From NCBI RefSeq assembly GCF_003313465.1, contig NZ_KZ845672.1:1-64000 (forward strand): a DNA stretch of 64,000 bases. Reading direction: 5' to 3'. Within the stretch, counting starts at the first letter, position 1. Each line of letters opens with the position of its first letter. Below the pieces are notes generated by a model. The model had not been told where the DNA came from. It did not search any database and saw only the letters and a list, made by a program, of their open reading frames with translations. This DNA is from Thermoflavimicrobium daqui (GTDB lineage: Bacteria; Bacillota; Bacilli; Thermoactinomycetales; Thermoactinomycetaceae). Positions 9,911 to 20,407 of this stretch are shown piece by piece. A program made the position numbers and the translations under genes.

Positions 9911-9970
9911 AAAAGTACGCACTTTAAAGTTATATAGTAACCTAAAAGTAATATAGGTACTTTTTAGTGC
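9911..9970. promoter_or_regulatory. Probable HxlR operator between divergent genes
   Basis: AAAAGTAC (9911-9918) and GTACTTTT (9957-9964) form a perfect 8 bp inverted repeat, and GTAACCTA (9937) with TAGGTAC (9954) form a second one inside it. The position just upstream of the HxlR gene and between divergent genes fits an autoregulatory operator. This is inference from symmetry. Confidence 0.45.
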
Positions 9971-9987
9971 CTATAAGGAGGACAAGC

Positions 9988-10359
9988 ATGCAAAAAAAGA
10001 AATACAATATTTCTGTTGAAGCGACATTAGAAGTCATCGGTGGAAAGTGGAAATGTGTGATTCTCTGCCATCTAACTCACGGAAAAAAAAGAACAAGCGA
10101 ACTAAAGCGCCTCATGCCAAATATCACACAAAAAATGCTCACCCAACAGCTGCGCGAGCTAGAAAAGGATGGTGTCATCAATCGAATCGTGTACAATCAA
10201 GTTCCACCAAAAGTAGAATACGAACTCAGTGAATATGGACAAAGCTTAGAAGGTATCTTAAATTCACTATGTATATGGGGAGAAAAACATATTACCAAAG
10301 TATATGGTGATAAATTTGCTGTATTAGAGAATAGCGTTTTAAATGATAACTTGAAGTAA
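9988..10359 (+). CDS. HxlR-family transcriptional regulator
   Basis: This 123 aa winged-helix regulator of the HxlR/YodB type has the family signature IGGKWK (residues about 15-20), followed by ELKRLMPNITQKMLTQQLRELEKDG for the recognition helix and a wing ending in VEYELSEYG. Members sense electrophiles, quinones or formaldehyde, usually through cysteines; Cys near residues 21, 25 and 93 could serve. The ATG at 9988 has AAGGAGGA 5 nt upstream. The upstream GTG 9967 overlaps the operator. It is divergent from the MFS-AKR operon. Confidence 0.9.
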   Translation: MQKKKYNISVEATLEVIGGKWKCVILCHLTHGKKRTSELKRLMPNITQKMLTQQLRELEKDGVINRIVYNQVPPKVEYELSEYGQSLEGILNSLCIWGEKHITKVYGDKFAVLENSVLNDNLK

Positions 10360-10437
10360 CATTTTCATTGAATAGATTAGACTATCTAATACGAAAATAT
10401 ACAGGATTTTACTTATTGAGTACGTAAAAACCCAAAA

Positions 10438-10470
10438 ATTCAACTCCAATGTAGTGGAGTTGAATTTTTT
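10438..10470 (+). terminator. Terminator after HxlR gene
   Basis: ATTCAACTCCA pairs perfectly with TGGAGTTGAAT around a 6 nt loop and is followed by six T. The rest of the gap 10360-10719 contains only this and the groEL terminator. Confidence 0.85.
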
Positions 10471-10585
10471 GTTAATTAACAAATTACACATTCTACGACT
10501 CTAAAGCCTATAATTCATCTAATATACTGCCTGTTTGTTTAAATTTATTTGCATATATTAAAATCTACAACATTACAAAAGGCAT

Positions 10586-10630
10586 AAAAAAAGAAGCTTC
10601 CCAAAAGTTCAAAGAACTAATGGAAAGCCC
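10586..10630 (-). terminator. Terminator of groES-groEL operon
   Basis: On the complement, GGGGCTTTCC..AGTTC pairs imperfectly with GAACT..GGGAAGCTTC and is followed by seven U. It lies about 90 nt past the groEL stop. Confidence 0.7.
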
Positions 10631-10719
10631 CTTATGATCAAGGTTCATGCTACTTTAATATGACCCGAATGGGGCATTAAAGAACAGAGTCCTTATCTAG
10701 CAAGAGCTTGGGGGAATGA

Positions 10720-12399
<1,680 letters not shown>

Positions 12400-12423
12400 T
12401 CATTTTATCCTCAAAAATCCAAA

Positions 12424-12708
12424 CTATTCAACGATCGCTAATACGTCGCTTTCGCGAAGGATTAAGTATTCTTTATTATCGTATTTAACTTCGGTACCTG
12501 CATATTTGGAGAAAATCACACGATCTCCAACTTTTACTTCTAAAGCTACACGGCTCCCTTTTTCATCAATACGTCCAGAGCCAACAGCTACCACACGTCC
12601 TTCTTGTGGTTTTTCTTTAGCGGTTTCAGGCAGTACGATACCGCTAGCAGTCTTTTCTTCCTTTTCAATTGCTTCTAATACAATGCGATCACCCAATGGT
12701 TTGATCAT
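12424..12708 (-). CDS. groES: Co-chaperonin GroES
   Basis: This 94 aa protein starts at [12 protein letters not shown] and is the lid of the GroEL cavity. The mobile loop ([17 protein letters not shown]) and the C-terminal half ([17 protein letters not shown]) are canonical. The open frame extends 24 codons further but runs through the CIRCE operator. The ATG at 12708 has GGAGGG 6 nt upstream and is the family start. First gene of the groESL operon. Confidence 0.97.
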   Translation of the reverse strand: MIKPLGDRIVLEAIEKEEKTASGIVLPETAKEKPQEGRVVAVGSGRIDEKGSRVALEVKVGDRVIFSKYAGTEVKYDNKEYLILRESDVLAIVE

Positions 12709-12746
12709 GATATGCCCTCCTTTATTAAGGTGGTCTTTTCTTTTTG

Positions 12747-12773
12747 TTAGCACTCGATCGGTTCGAGTGCTAA
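12747..12773 (-). promoter_or_regulatory. CIRCE operator (HrcA binding site)
   Basis: A perfect TTAGCACTC, nine bases, GAGTGCTAA inverted repeat lies between the groESL promoter and groES. This is the consensus HrcA operator and implies heat-shock derepression. hrcA itself is not in the window. Confidence 0.97.
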
Positions 12774-12785
12774 CACCCAATTACT

Positions 12786-12814
12786 ATGATATTCATCTAA
12801 GCACCTTTTTGCAA
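12786..12814 (-). promoter_or_regulatory. groESL promoter
   Basis: On the complement, TTGCAA (12814-12809), a 17 nt spacer and TATCAT (12791-12786) lie just upstream of CIRCE. The operator overlaps the expected transcription start. Confidence 0.75.
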
Positions 12815-12864
12815 GTCCTTAAAAGAAGAAAATATCAAAACGAAAAAATAGCCATGAAGATCGC

Positions 12865-13173
12865 TTATTCCTCATCCGATGCGTTATATGTTAAACCGTA
12901 TTTACTACGGTCATCATAAAGGCGAGTTACACTTTCTTCAATCATGGGATCTATTTTTCCATCCATTGCATTCGGTAATGAAGTGGCATTTTGTTTCTCG
13001 CTATTTTTATTCTTCCACTTATCCATTGACTGTTTAATACGCTTACTCCCACTTTTTATCCATTTACTATCTATTTTTCGAGTGAATAAAGCATATAACA
13101 GAAATAGAAGAGTAGCTATCGCGATTAGCCAACCTATTTTCTGTGATTTGGAAAACGGATAACTTTTTCTCAT
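12865..13173 (-). CDS. Small single-pass membrane protein, unknown function
   Basis: This 102 aa protein has a basic N-terminus, one strong hydrophobic segment (about residues 13-30, [18 protein letters not shown]) and a charged, Lys-rich tail that would be cytoplasmic. ATG 13173 has AGGAGG with 7 nt spacing, whereas ATG 13179 is too close. I do not recognise the family. It lies between groES and tatC in the same orientation. Confidence 0.7.
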   Translation of the reverse strand: MRKSYPFSKSQKIGWLIAIATLLFLLYALFTRKIDSKWIKSGSKRIKQSMDKWKNKNSEKQNATSLPNAMDGKIDPMIEESVTRLYDDRSKYGLTYNASDEE

Positions 13174-13252
13174 GACCATTCCTCCTAAGTACTTATGTCC
13201 TTATTATCCATTGTTTCCAAATCAATAGGGTCTATGTAGTAATCCAAGGTAG

Positions 13253-13280
13253 AAAAAAAAGAAGGCTTACTCGCCTTCTA
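13253..13280 (-). terminator. Terminator overlapping the tatC stop
   Basis: On the complement, AGAAGGC-GAGTAA-GCCTTCT is followed by eight U. The stem includes the last tatC codons. Confidence 0.85.
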
Positions 13281-14037
13281 ATCCATCTTCTTCAAGTGGA
13301 ATCTGTTGTTCTTCTCTTTCCATTCGTTTCGTTAGCCAATAGGAAAGCAAAATACTAATCTCATATAATAAAATGAGCGGAATCGTGACAATGACACAAG
13401 AGATCACATCGGGCGGTGTAATCACTGCTGATACAACCACTAACGCTAAATAGGCAAAACGTCTTATTTTCCCTAAAAATTGTGGTGTGATCAAACGGAT
13501 TCGAGTCAAAAATAATGTGATCACAGGTAACTCAAAAAAGAATCCCAAAGGTAAAATAATATTTAACATAAAACTAAAATAGTCATAGACACCATATACT
13601 TCTGGAATTCCAAGCTGTTGATTTAATTCCTGCAAAAAGTGAATTAGATATGGAAATAAAACAAAGTATCCAAATAAAAGCCCACCTAAAAATAAAAGAA
13701 TGGCTACGGGAATATAAACTAAAGCAGCTCGCTGTTCACTTTTTCTTAGTCCTGGACGTACAAACTGCCAAAGATGATATAAAATCACAGGCAAAGTTGT
13801 CACAATTGAACAGATGAATCCGATTTGCATCCAGACTCGAAGAGATTGACCAGGTGCGAAGGTATGAAGTTGTACACCTTTCATCGAATCTTGGCGAATC
13901 CACTCAAAAATATCCTTAGCATAAATCACGCTGACAATAAAAGTGATCAAGAAGAAAAGGACAATCCATAAAATACGATTACGTAGCTCACGTATATGTT
14001 CGGTCAGTGGTTGGACTTGCTCTTGATCGACATGCAT
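13267..14037 (-). CDS. tatC: Sec-independent twin-arginine translocase subunit TatC
   Basis: This 256 aa, six-helix membrane protein is the receptor subunit of the twin-arginine translocase. It has the conserved N-terminal LTEHIRELRNRI, the LYHLWQFVRPGLRKSE loop and the SAVITPPDV segment. ATG 14037 is 7 nt from AAGGAG; ATG 14043 is too close. No tatA gene is next to it, so TatA must be encoded elsewhere. Two proteins in this window carry SRR Tat signals and could be its cargo. Confidence 0.95.
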   Translation of the reverse strand: MHVDQEQVQPLTEHIRELRNRILWIVLFFLITFIVSVIYAKDIFEWIRQDSMKGVQLHTFAPGQSLRVWMQIGFICSIVTTLPVILYHLWQFVRPGLRKSEQRAALVYIPVAILLFLGGLLFGYFVLFPYLIHFLQELNQQLGIPEVYGVYDYFSFMLNIILPLGFFFELPVITLFLTRIRLITPQFLGKIRRFAYLALVVVSAVITPPDVISCVIVTIPLILLYEISILLSYWLTKRMEREEQQIPLEEDGLEGE

Positions 14038-14067
14038 AATCATACTCCTTATCGACTGTTTTCAAGC

Positions 14068-14721
14068 TTACTCTTCATTTATGTCTTCATCAGCAGGGAA
14101 GTTTTTTAAGAAGTAAATGAGTGTCTGAAGCTCTGAAGTTAAATCAATATGATGGATGCGCACATGTGTAGGTGTATTTAATCGAGCTGGAGTAAAGTTT
14201 AAAATACCACGAATACCCGAGTCAATGAGAAAATCTGTAGTAGCTTGAGCTACATTAACGGGTACAGTTAAAATAGCTACTTCAACATGATGTAACTCCG
14301 TTACTTCCTGAAAACGATCCATTGAATAAACAGGAATTCCATCAATATCTGTTCCTACTTTGGCAGGATCTTTATCAAAACCTGCTACAATTTTCGTACT
14401 ATGACTCCGATAAAAATTATAACGTAAAAGTGCTGTTCCTAAATTCCCTACGCCTACCAAAACGACATTGGTTACTTCATCTTGCTTCAAAAAGTCACGT
14501 AAAAACTGCAATAAATACGTTACATTATATCCATATCCCTTTTTTCCTAATTCGCCCAAATAAGAAAAATCTCGTCGAATCGTTGCAGGGTCGATTTGCA
14601 ATGCATCACTTAAATCCGCTGAAGAAACACGCTGTTTACCTATTGCATGTAACTTTTCTAAATATCTGTAATAAAGTGGTAATCGTTTGGCTGTCACCTG
14701 TGGGATTTTTTGTTCACCCAT
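14068..14721 (-). CDS. rex: Redox-sensing transcriptional repressor Rex
   Basis: This 217 aa NADH-sensing repressor of fermentative and respiratory genes has an N-terminal winged helix ([35 protein letters not shown]) and a Rossmann domain with [13 protein letters not shown]. It ends in the swapped helix (FLKNFP). Start ATG 14721 (MGEQKIPQ) has GGGGG upstream; nine further codons in frame are not family-like. Its position near tatC and groESL matches B. subtilis. Confidence 0.96.
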   Translation of the reverse strand: MGEQKIPQVTAKRLPLYYRYLEKLHAIGKQRVSSADLSDALQIDPATIRRDFSYLGELGKKGYGYNVTYLLQFLRDFLKQDEVTNVVLVGVGNLGTALLRYNFYRSHSTKIVAGFDKDPAKVGTDIDGIPVYSMDRFQEVTELHHVEVAILTVPVNVAQATTDFLIDSGIRGILNFTPARLNTPTHVRIHHIDLTSELQTLIYFLKNFPADEDINEE

Positions 14722-14832
14722 AATAAACCCCCATATGAATAGATTCAAGCTACCTTTAAATATATCACAAACTTAGGCTTCAATCCCGTTATTATGATTA
14801 AAATATACCATGTTCAAACTCTTCCCAAACGG

Positions 14833-15399
14833 TCAAACATTGAATATTTGTTGAGGAGTCACAATCAAATGCATCGGTTGATCATGACTTTCAGGATAAA
14901 CGGTTGCAACTATTTGCTCAGGATACGCAACACCTACTCGAATACAGCTTGTATACTTACTAAAAAATCGATCATAATAACCGCCTCCATAACCTAAACG
15001 AAACCCTAACGGATCAAAGGCTACTCCAGGAACAATCACAAGCGGAATCGTGCCCGGATCTATTTCTTTGGTTGGATCACTCGGCGGCTCTACGATACCA
15101 TAAGAGCCTAATTCCAATTCTGAAAATGAATCGATTCGATAACAATTCATGGTACGCTCTTTGGGATTTACTTTCGGTAAAGCAATTTGTTTCCCTAATT
15201 GCCATGCTGACTTCATCGCTGCTCGAAGATCGACTTCACTACGAATAGCCATATAAAATAAAATGACATCTGCATCTATAAAAAAAGATGATTGTACTAG
15301 TTTCTCACTAATTTGCTGTGAGGATTGTGTAATATATTGGGGAGATAACTGTTTTCTTACTAAAATCATTTCGGCTCTTAATTTCTTTTTTGTAATCAT
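14833..15399 (-). CDS. 5-formyltetrahydrofolate cyclo-ligase
   Basis: This 188 aa enzyme (YqgN type) uses ATP to convert 5-formyl-THF to 5,10-methenyl-THF. The N-terminal RAEMILVRKQLSP, the LPKVNP substrate loop and the GFRLGYGGGYYDRF ATP-site motif are typical. The ATG has AAAGGA 11 nt upstream. It is transcribed in the same direction as rex, 111 nt before it. Confidence 0.92.
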   Translation of the reverse strand: MITKKKLRAEMILVRKQLSPQYITQSSQQISEKLVQSSFFIDADVILFYMAIRSEVDLRAAMKSAWQLGKQIALPKVNPKERTMNCYRIDSFSELELGSYGIVEPPSDPTKEIDPGTIPLVIVPGVAFDPLGFRLGYGGGYYDRFFSKYTSCIRVGVAYPEQIVATVYPESHDQPMHLIVTPQQIFNV

Positions 15400-15488
15400 G
15401 TTTTTCCAGATCCTTTCTATTTGCTCAGTAGTGTTGATTATCCAAAAAGTGGATTTGAAGAGGATTATTTTTCGGCTAAGAGTCTTTT

Positions 15489-15632
15489 AGATGTCCTACT
15501 TAGCGGAAAAGGTCGGAATCAGATGTGCTTTTAGGGCAACCTCCTTCTTTGTGTTGCTTCCATTTCGGCTTTGCCCGTTACATCTGATAGAGATCTTTGG
15601 AGCGGACAGTTCAGCTTCGTTGTAGGACATCT
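15489..15632. repeat. Nested inverted repeat, possible structured leader RNA
   Basis: Three nested pairs of arms occur: AGATGTCCTAC (15489-15499) with GTAGGACATCT (15622-15632), ATCAGATGT (15518-15526) with ACATCTGAT (15580-15588), and GGGCAA (15534) with TTGCCC (15571). GCAAC/GTTGC lies inside. It precedes the ABC-F gene on the plus strand by about 120 nt. It could be a folded leader RNA, a small palindromic mobile relic, or both. Confidence 0.55.
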
Positions 15633-15749
15633 GTAGAAACGTGACGAAAATATGACCTCTCCTATTTCCTCTATTTGGTAAATCAACACTACTACTATTT
15701 GCTAGGTTCTATATTCTTTTATAGACTTATAAGCAATGAGGTGAACATC

Positions 15750-17666
15750 ATGTTAATCTTACAAACCAAAAATATTTATAAATCATATGGTAGCACAGAA
15801 GTCTTAAATCAAATTAACTTACAAGTTCGTGAGAATGAGCGGGTAGGTTTAGTTGGAGCAAATGGAGCTGGAAAAACAACTTTACTTAAAATTATAACAG
15901 GTGAAATACAACCCGACGACGGTGAGATCATCTTAAGTAAAAAGGCTCGTATAGGCTACTTAGCTCAAAATAGTAAACTCGACTCTAGTAAAACGATTTG
16001 GGATGAACTAAATCAAGTCTTTTCCGATTTAAAGCAGATGGAGGCTGATTTACGACAGCTGGAAAATAAAATGGGACAAGAACATATTTTTTCCAATGAA
16101 AAACTTTACCAGAAAACACTCGAAAAATATGCATCTCTTCAGGAAGCCTATGAAGAAAAAGGCGGTTATAGCTATGAAGCAAGAATTCGTGGTACTTTAC
16201 ATGGATTAGGAATAGGACATTTAGATCCGCACACCACGAGAATCCATGAGCTTAGCGGTGGACAAAAAACACGTGTTGCTTTGGCCAAAATGCTACTCGA
16301 AGAGCCTGGATTACTTATTTTGGACGAACCAACTAACTATCTGGATATCGCCGCTACTGAGTGGCTAGAACACACGCTAAGTAATTATAAAGGAGCTGTC
16401 TTACTTGTCTCTCATGATCGCTATTTTTTAGATCGACTTGTTTCAGTCATCTATGAGATCGAACAGCACCAAGCGACTCGTTATGTCGGTAATTATACAG
16501 ACTATATGGTACAAAAAGAAGAGCGGATTCATGCGCAACTTAAAGCTTATGAAGAACAACAAGTTGAAATTAAAAAAATGGAAGACTTTATTCAAAAAAA
16601 TATTGCTCGTGCTTCTACCACTAAACGTGCACAAAGCCGCCGAAAAACACTCGAAAAAATGGAACGTTTAGAAAAGCCTCTTATCCAAAATAAGCAAGCT
16701 GCTATTCGCTTTGATACTGCTGTTAGTAGCGGAAAACAGGTATTAGAGGTAAAAGATTTAAGTGTAGGTTATGAGAAGCCTCTTCTTAAAAATTTGTCCT
16801 TTCGTCTAGAGCGCGGTGAACACGTAGCGATTATCGGTCCCAATGGTATCGGAAAGTCTACCTTACTAAAAACCTTAGTTGGACACCTGCCTTCTCTTGA
16901 TGGTGAGATGAAGTGGGGTGTACAAGTTCAAATGGATTATTATGATCAAGAGCAAAAAGAGCTAAACCCAGAAAAACAAGTGATTGATGAAATATGGGAT
17001 TACCATCCACATCTAGATCAAACGACCATCCGCTCCTATTTGGGACAGTTTCTTTTTAGTGGCGAAGATGTGTTTAAGAAAGTATCTGATCTAAGTGGTG
17101 GGGAAAAAGCACGCCTTTCTTTACTGAAGCGACTCTTAAATCAAGCTAATTTTCTCTTAATGGATGAGCCGACTAACCATTTGGATATGTTTAGTAAAGA
17201 GCGTTTGGAGCAAGCACTTGAAAACTTTCCAGGTACATTATTGTTTATTTCCCATGACCGTTATTTTATCAATCGGCTTGCAAATCGCGTCTGGGAAATT
17301 TCTTCAGAAGGAATTAAGGATTATCCAGGTAGCTACGAGTGGTATCTGGAGAAAAAAGCCTTGGAAAAGCTAGAAGAAACAACTGGAGTCCCAGAGGAAG
17401 AAGCTACTCATTCATCAGCTCAAACCTATCGTCAGCAAGAAAAAGAATTAAGACGTCAACAAAAAAAGCAGCAGCAAAAAATCATGGAGCTGGAAAAAGA
17501 CATTATCGAAATAGAAGAGCGGATCGCAGAAATTCATGAGCTGCTTTGTAATCCCAATCTATTTTCTGATCCCCTAAAAAGCTCTGAGCTAAAGCAAGAA
17601 TTGGAACAACTCGAAAATAAACTCACCTTAAAAACAGATGAATGGGCAGAACTAGCAGATACGTAG
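15750..17666 (+). CDS. ydiF: ABC-F family ATPase (YdiF-like)
   Basis: This 638 aa soluble ABC-F protein has two ATPase domains. Walker A motifs are GANGAGKTT and GPNGIGKST; the signatures are LSGGQKTR and LSGGEKAR, each followed by LDEPTN or MDEPTN. The linker with RASTTKRAQSRRKTLEKM is typical of YdiF, which acts on the ribosome during translation. A charged C-terminal coiled coil (about 540-635) follows. ATG 15750 has GAGGTGA upstream; the frame opens earlier at 15675 without support. A structured leader precedes the gene. Confidence 0.92.
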   Translation: MLILQTKNIYKSYGSTEVLNQINLQVRENERVGLVGANGAGKTTLLKIITGEIQPDDGEIILSKKARIGYLAQNSKLDSSKTIWDELNQVFSDLKQMEADLRQLENKMGQEHIFSNEKLYQKTLEKYASLQEAYEEKGGYSYEARIRGTLHGLGIGHLDPHTTRIHELSGGQKTRVALAKMLLEEPGLLILDEPTNYLDIAATEWLEHTLSNYKGAVLLVSHDRYFLDRLVSVIYEIEQHQATRYVGNYTDYMVQKEERIHAQLKAYEEQQVEIKKMEDFIQKNIARASTTKRAQSRRKTLEKMERLEKPLIQNKQAAIRFDTAVSSGKQVLEVKDLSVGYEKPLLKNLSFRLERGEHVAIIGPNGIGKSTLLKTLVGHLPSLDGEMKWGVQVQMDYYDQEQKELNPEKQVIDEIWDYHPHLDQTTIRSYLGQFLFSGEDVFKKVSDLSGGEKARLSLLKRLLNQANFLLMDEPTNHLDMFSKERLEQALENFPGTLLFISHDRYFINRLANRVWEISSEGIKDYPGSYEWYLEKKALEKLEETTGVPEEEATHSSAQTYRQQEKELRRQQKKQQQKIMELEKDIIEIEERIAEIHELLCNPNLFSDPLKSSELKQELEQLENKLTLKTDEWAELADT

Positions 17667-17670
17667 ACAA

Positions 17671-17713
17671 AGAGTGACTTTATCAGTGCGACAAAAATAG
17701 TCGCTCTTTTTTT
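17671..17713 (+). terminator. Terminator after ydiF
   Basis: AGAGTGACT pairs with AGTCGCTCT (one G-U pair), followed by seven T. Confidence 0.75.
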
Positions 17714-17785
17714 ATGCATAAATATGGATAGTCTTGTGCCACAATAAAAAGGAAAAATCTTGTAAGTCGACGAGGTGTAATCAAG

Positions 17786-19300
17786 TTGAGTTTTCTCAAA
17801 TGGTTTAGTGGAATACTTGGTAAAGAAAATAAGAAGGAACCTGACCAAGCAAAGCCCATTTCAAAAAGGTTAACCCAAAACTTAAATACGCTAAAGGAGC
17901 ACTTTTCATTAGCCCCTGATCTTACCGTCCGTCAATTTCAAATCCATGATGGGACGCAAGTTGCTCTAGCCTATCTAGAAGATTTAGTGGATAAAGTGGC
18001 GATCAATGATCAAGTATTGCGCCCGATCATGCTTGAATCGAAAACAATCCAAGATATTCTGAACTACCTCCTTCCCATCGGAAAGATGGAAACAGCTCAA
18101 AATTGGGAGGAGATCGATTCTTCCCTTTTAGCTGGAAAAAGTATTCTTTTTATCAACGGAAACGCTCATGTATTTATATTATATACACAAGGCTGGCCTC
18201 AACGCGCGATCGAAGAATCTCCTGTGGAGACGACCATTAAAGGAAGTCATCAAGGTTTTGTAGAGAAGGCATCGACAAATATTGCACTCATCCGGCGCTA
18301 TATTCCAAACCGCGAGCTAAAAATCAAGAAGCTCTCTGTTGGTGAGCGTAGTAAAACGACTATTTTCTTATTGTATATGCAGGATATCGCAAAACCGGAG
18401 ATTGTCTGGGAGTTAGAAAAGCGAATCAAAAAAGCTCGCATCGATGCCATTATAAACGCTGGGGAACTTGAGGAACTCATTGAGGATCATCCTTATAGCA
18501 TCTTCCCACAATTCGAAACTTCAGAAAGACCTGATCATACTTCCATGCAACTTTTACAAGGGAGAATTGCCGTCCTTGTTGATCATTCACCTCGGGTAAT
18601 CATAGCTCCTATGAATTTCACTTCTTATTTTCAAAGTGTTGATGATTTTAGTTTTCGATGGGCGATTGCTTCATTTACTCGTTTTTTACGACTCTCTGCT
18701 ATTTTTATTGCCACAGTCTTTCCAGCTACCTATATTGCGATTATTTCTTTTCATTATGAAGTGATACCGATGGACTTAATGCTTTCCATTGCTAGTTCCC
18801 GTGCCAGAGTTCCCTTTCCTCCTATCATCGAAGCACTCTTGATGGAACTTGCGATTGAAATGCTAAGAGAAGCAGGACTTCGCCTACCCAAATCAATTGG
18901 ACAAACGATCGGTGTCGTAGGAGGGATTGTGATCGGCGAGGCAGCAGTTCAGGCGGGTATTGTTAGTAACATTATGGTGATTGTTGTAGCGGTAACAGCT
19001 ATTTCTTCTTATATCATTCCGAACTTCGATATGGCTTCATCTATCCGTTTATCTCGTTTTCCTATTATGATCCTAGCTTCGATTTTAGGCATGGTGGGAA
19101 TTATCATTGGCGTCACCATTATTATCATTCATTTAACTTCGATGGAATCGCTAGGCGTTCCCTATACCAGTCCGCTTGCCCCCATGCGTTTTTCCGACTG
19201 GAAAGATACATGGATTCGTATTCCTTTGCGTAAAATGATTAATCGTCCTCTCTCTGTTCATCCTACCCAATTGAAGAGACAAGGACATAAGAAAGAGTGA
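17786..19300 (+). CDS. GerA-family spore germination protein (A subunit)
   Basis: This 504 aa membrane protein is the GerAA/GerKA-type subunit of a germinant receptor in the spore inner membrane. The soluble N-terminal half (to about 270) is followed by helices with FPATYIAIISFHYEVIPMDLML and PFPPIIEALLMELAIEMLREAGLRLP, the GerA hallmark, then GQTIGVVGGIVIGEAAVQAG. It starts at TTG 17786 with GAGGTG 8 nt upstream. It is the first gene of a three-gene gerA-B-C operon, probably forespore-expressed. Confidence 0.93.
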   Translation: MSFLKWFSGILGKENKKEPDQAKPISKRLTQNLNTLKEHFSLAPDLTVRQFQIHDGTQVALAYLEDLVDKVAINDQVLRPIMLESKTIQDILNYLLPIGKMETAQNWEEIDSSLLAGKSILFINGNAHVFILYTQGWPQRAIEESPVETTIKGSHQGFVEKASTNIALIRRYIPNRELKIKKLSVGERSKTTIFLLYMQDIAKPEIVWELEKRIKKARIDAIINAGELEELIEDHPYSIFPQFETSERPDHTSMQLLQGRIAVLVDHSPRVIIAPMNFTSYFQSVDDFSFRWAIASFTRFLRLSAIFIATVFPATYIAIISFHYEVIPMDLMLSIASSRARVPFPPIIEALLMELAIEMLREAGLRLPKSIGQTIGVVGGIVIGEAAVQAGIVSNIMVIVVAVTAISSYIIPNFDMASSIRLSRFPIMILASILGMVGIIIGVTIIIIHLTSMESLGVPYTSPLAPMRFSDWKDTWIRIPLRKMINRPLSVHPTQLKRQGHKKE

Positions 19301-19306
19301 AACCAA

Positions 19307-20407
19307 ATGCCCAAAGAAAATCAAGTCACCCTTTCAACAACACAGTTTACTTTTACGATCTATAAAACACAAATCGGCATCGCTATCCTAACCATTCCAC
19401 GTGAATTAGTGGAGATTAGTGGATGGGATGCCATTATTTCGATGACTTTTGGATGGTTGGTTGCACTTATAATTGGTTTCTTGGTTATCCATGTGATGAA
19501 AAATAATCCGAATGAAACTATATATGAAATCCTCCCCAAATACTTTGGGAAATGGATTGGAAAGAGTTTGTGCGTGATTTGGATCTTATACTCCTTTCTT
19601 ATTGCTACAGTTATTCTTCTCACTACAGTGGATATTATTTGTCTCTGGATTTTACCTAACACTCCTACTTTCTTAATTATGCTCTCTTTTATCATCCCTA
19701 TTTATATGCTGATACAACGAGGTCTCCAAGCCATTGGAAGATTTGCGGAAATTGCTTACCTCATCACCATCTGGATGCCCCTTATTCTTTTGGTGTCCTT
19801 AAAAAATGGTCAATGGCTGAACCTATTACCTGTAATCAAAGAGGGCTGGCTACCCATTTTTCAGTTTATTAAACTAACGGCTCCCGCTTTTTTGGGATTT
19901 GAAATCATTTTTGTTCTCTATCCCTTTTTAGAGAAGAAAAAAGAAGCTGCGAAAGGATTTTTCATCGCCAATACTTTAACACTTGTCATTTATCTATTTG
20001 CTCTACTTATTTGCTATATTCGTTTCAGTCAAGCTGAAATTCGAGCATTTATCTGGCCTACGTTAAACTTACTTAAACTGATTCAATTTCCTTTCTTAGA
20101 ACGACTAGAGATTATCTTTCTATCTTTTTATATCATCATTCTATTAATGTCAGTTGTTCCCTATTTTTATATGAGCCTAATGGGAGTTAATCGCCTATTT
20201 CATAAAAAAAAGCATATCCCACTATTACCAATGGTTTGTTTCATTTGGCTAATTATCCCCTTTATTAAATCGCCGAGTTATTTTGATGTTATTGTCATTG
20301 GGAATGTAACAAGAACTATAACCAACATCGTGACTCTCTTGATGACCACGATTCTCTACTTATATAGCTACTTTTATCGTTGGCTAAAAAAGGAGCGAGT
20401 TCCATGA
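19307..20407 (+). CDS. Spore germination protein, GerB/KB-type permease
   Basis: This 366 aa protein has ten predicted helices and belongs to the GerAB branch of the APC superfamily. It starts 6 nt after the A subunit stop. Features include the N-terminal TIYKTQIGIAILTIPRELVE helix and FLGFEIIFVLYPFLEKKKEA in the middle. The B subunit is thought to bind the germinant amino acid or sugar; the ligand cannot be read from the sequence. Its TGA overlaps the C-subunit ATG. Confidence 0.92.
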   Translation: MPKENQVTLSTTQFTFTIYKTQIGIAILTIPRELVEISGWDAIISMTFGWLVALIIGFLVIHVMKNNPNETIYEILPKYFGKWIGKSLCVIWILYSFLIATVILLTTVDIICLWILPNTPTFLIMLSFIIPIYMLIQRGLQAIGRFAEIAYLITIWMPLILLVSLKNGQWLNLLPVIKEGWLPIFQFIKLTAPAFLGFEIIFVLYPFLEKKKEAAKGFFIANTLTLVIYLFALLICYIRFSQAEIRAFIWPTLNLLKLIQFPFLERLEIIFLSFYIIILLMSVVPYFYMSLMGVNRLFHKKKHIPLLPMVCFIWLIIPFIKSPSYFDVIVIGNVTRTITNIVTLLMTTILYLYSYFYRWLKKERVP

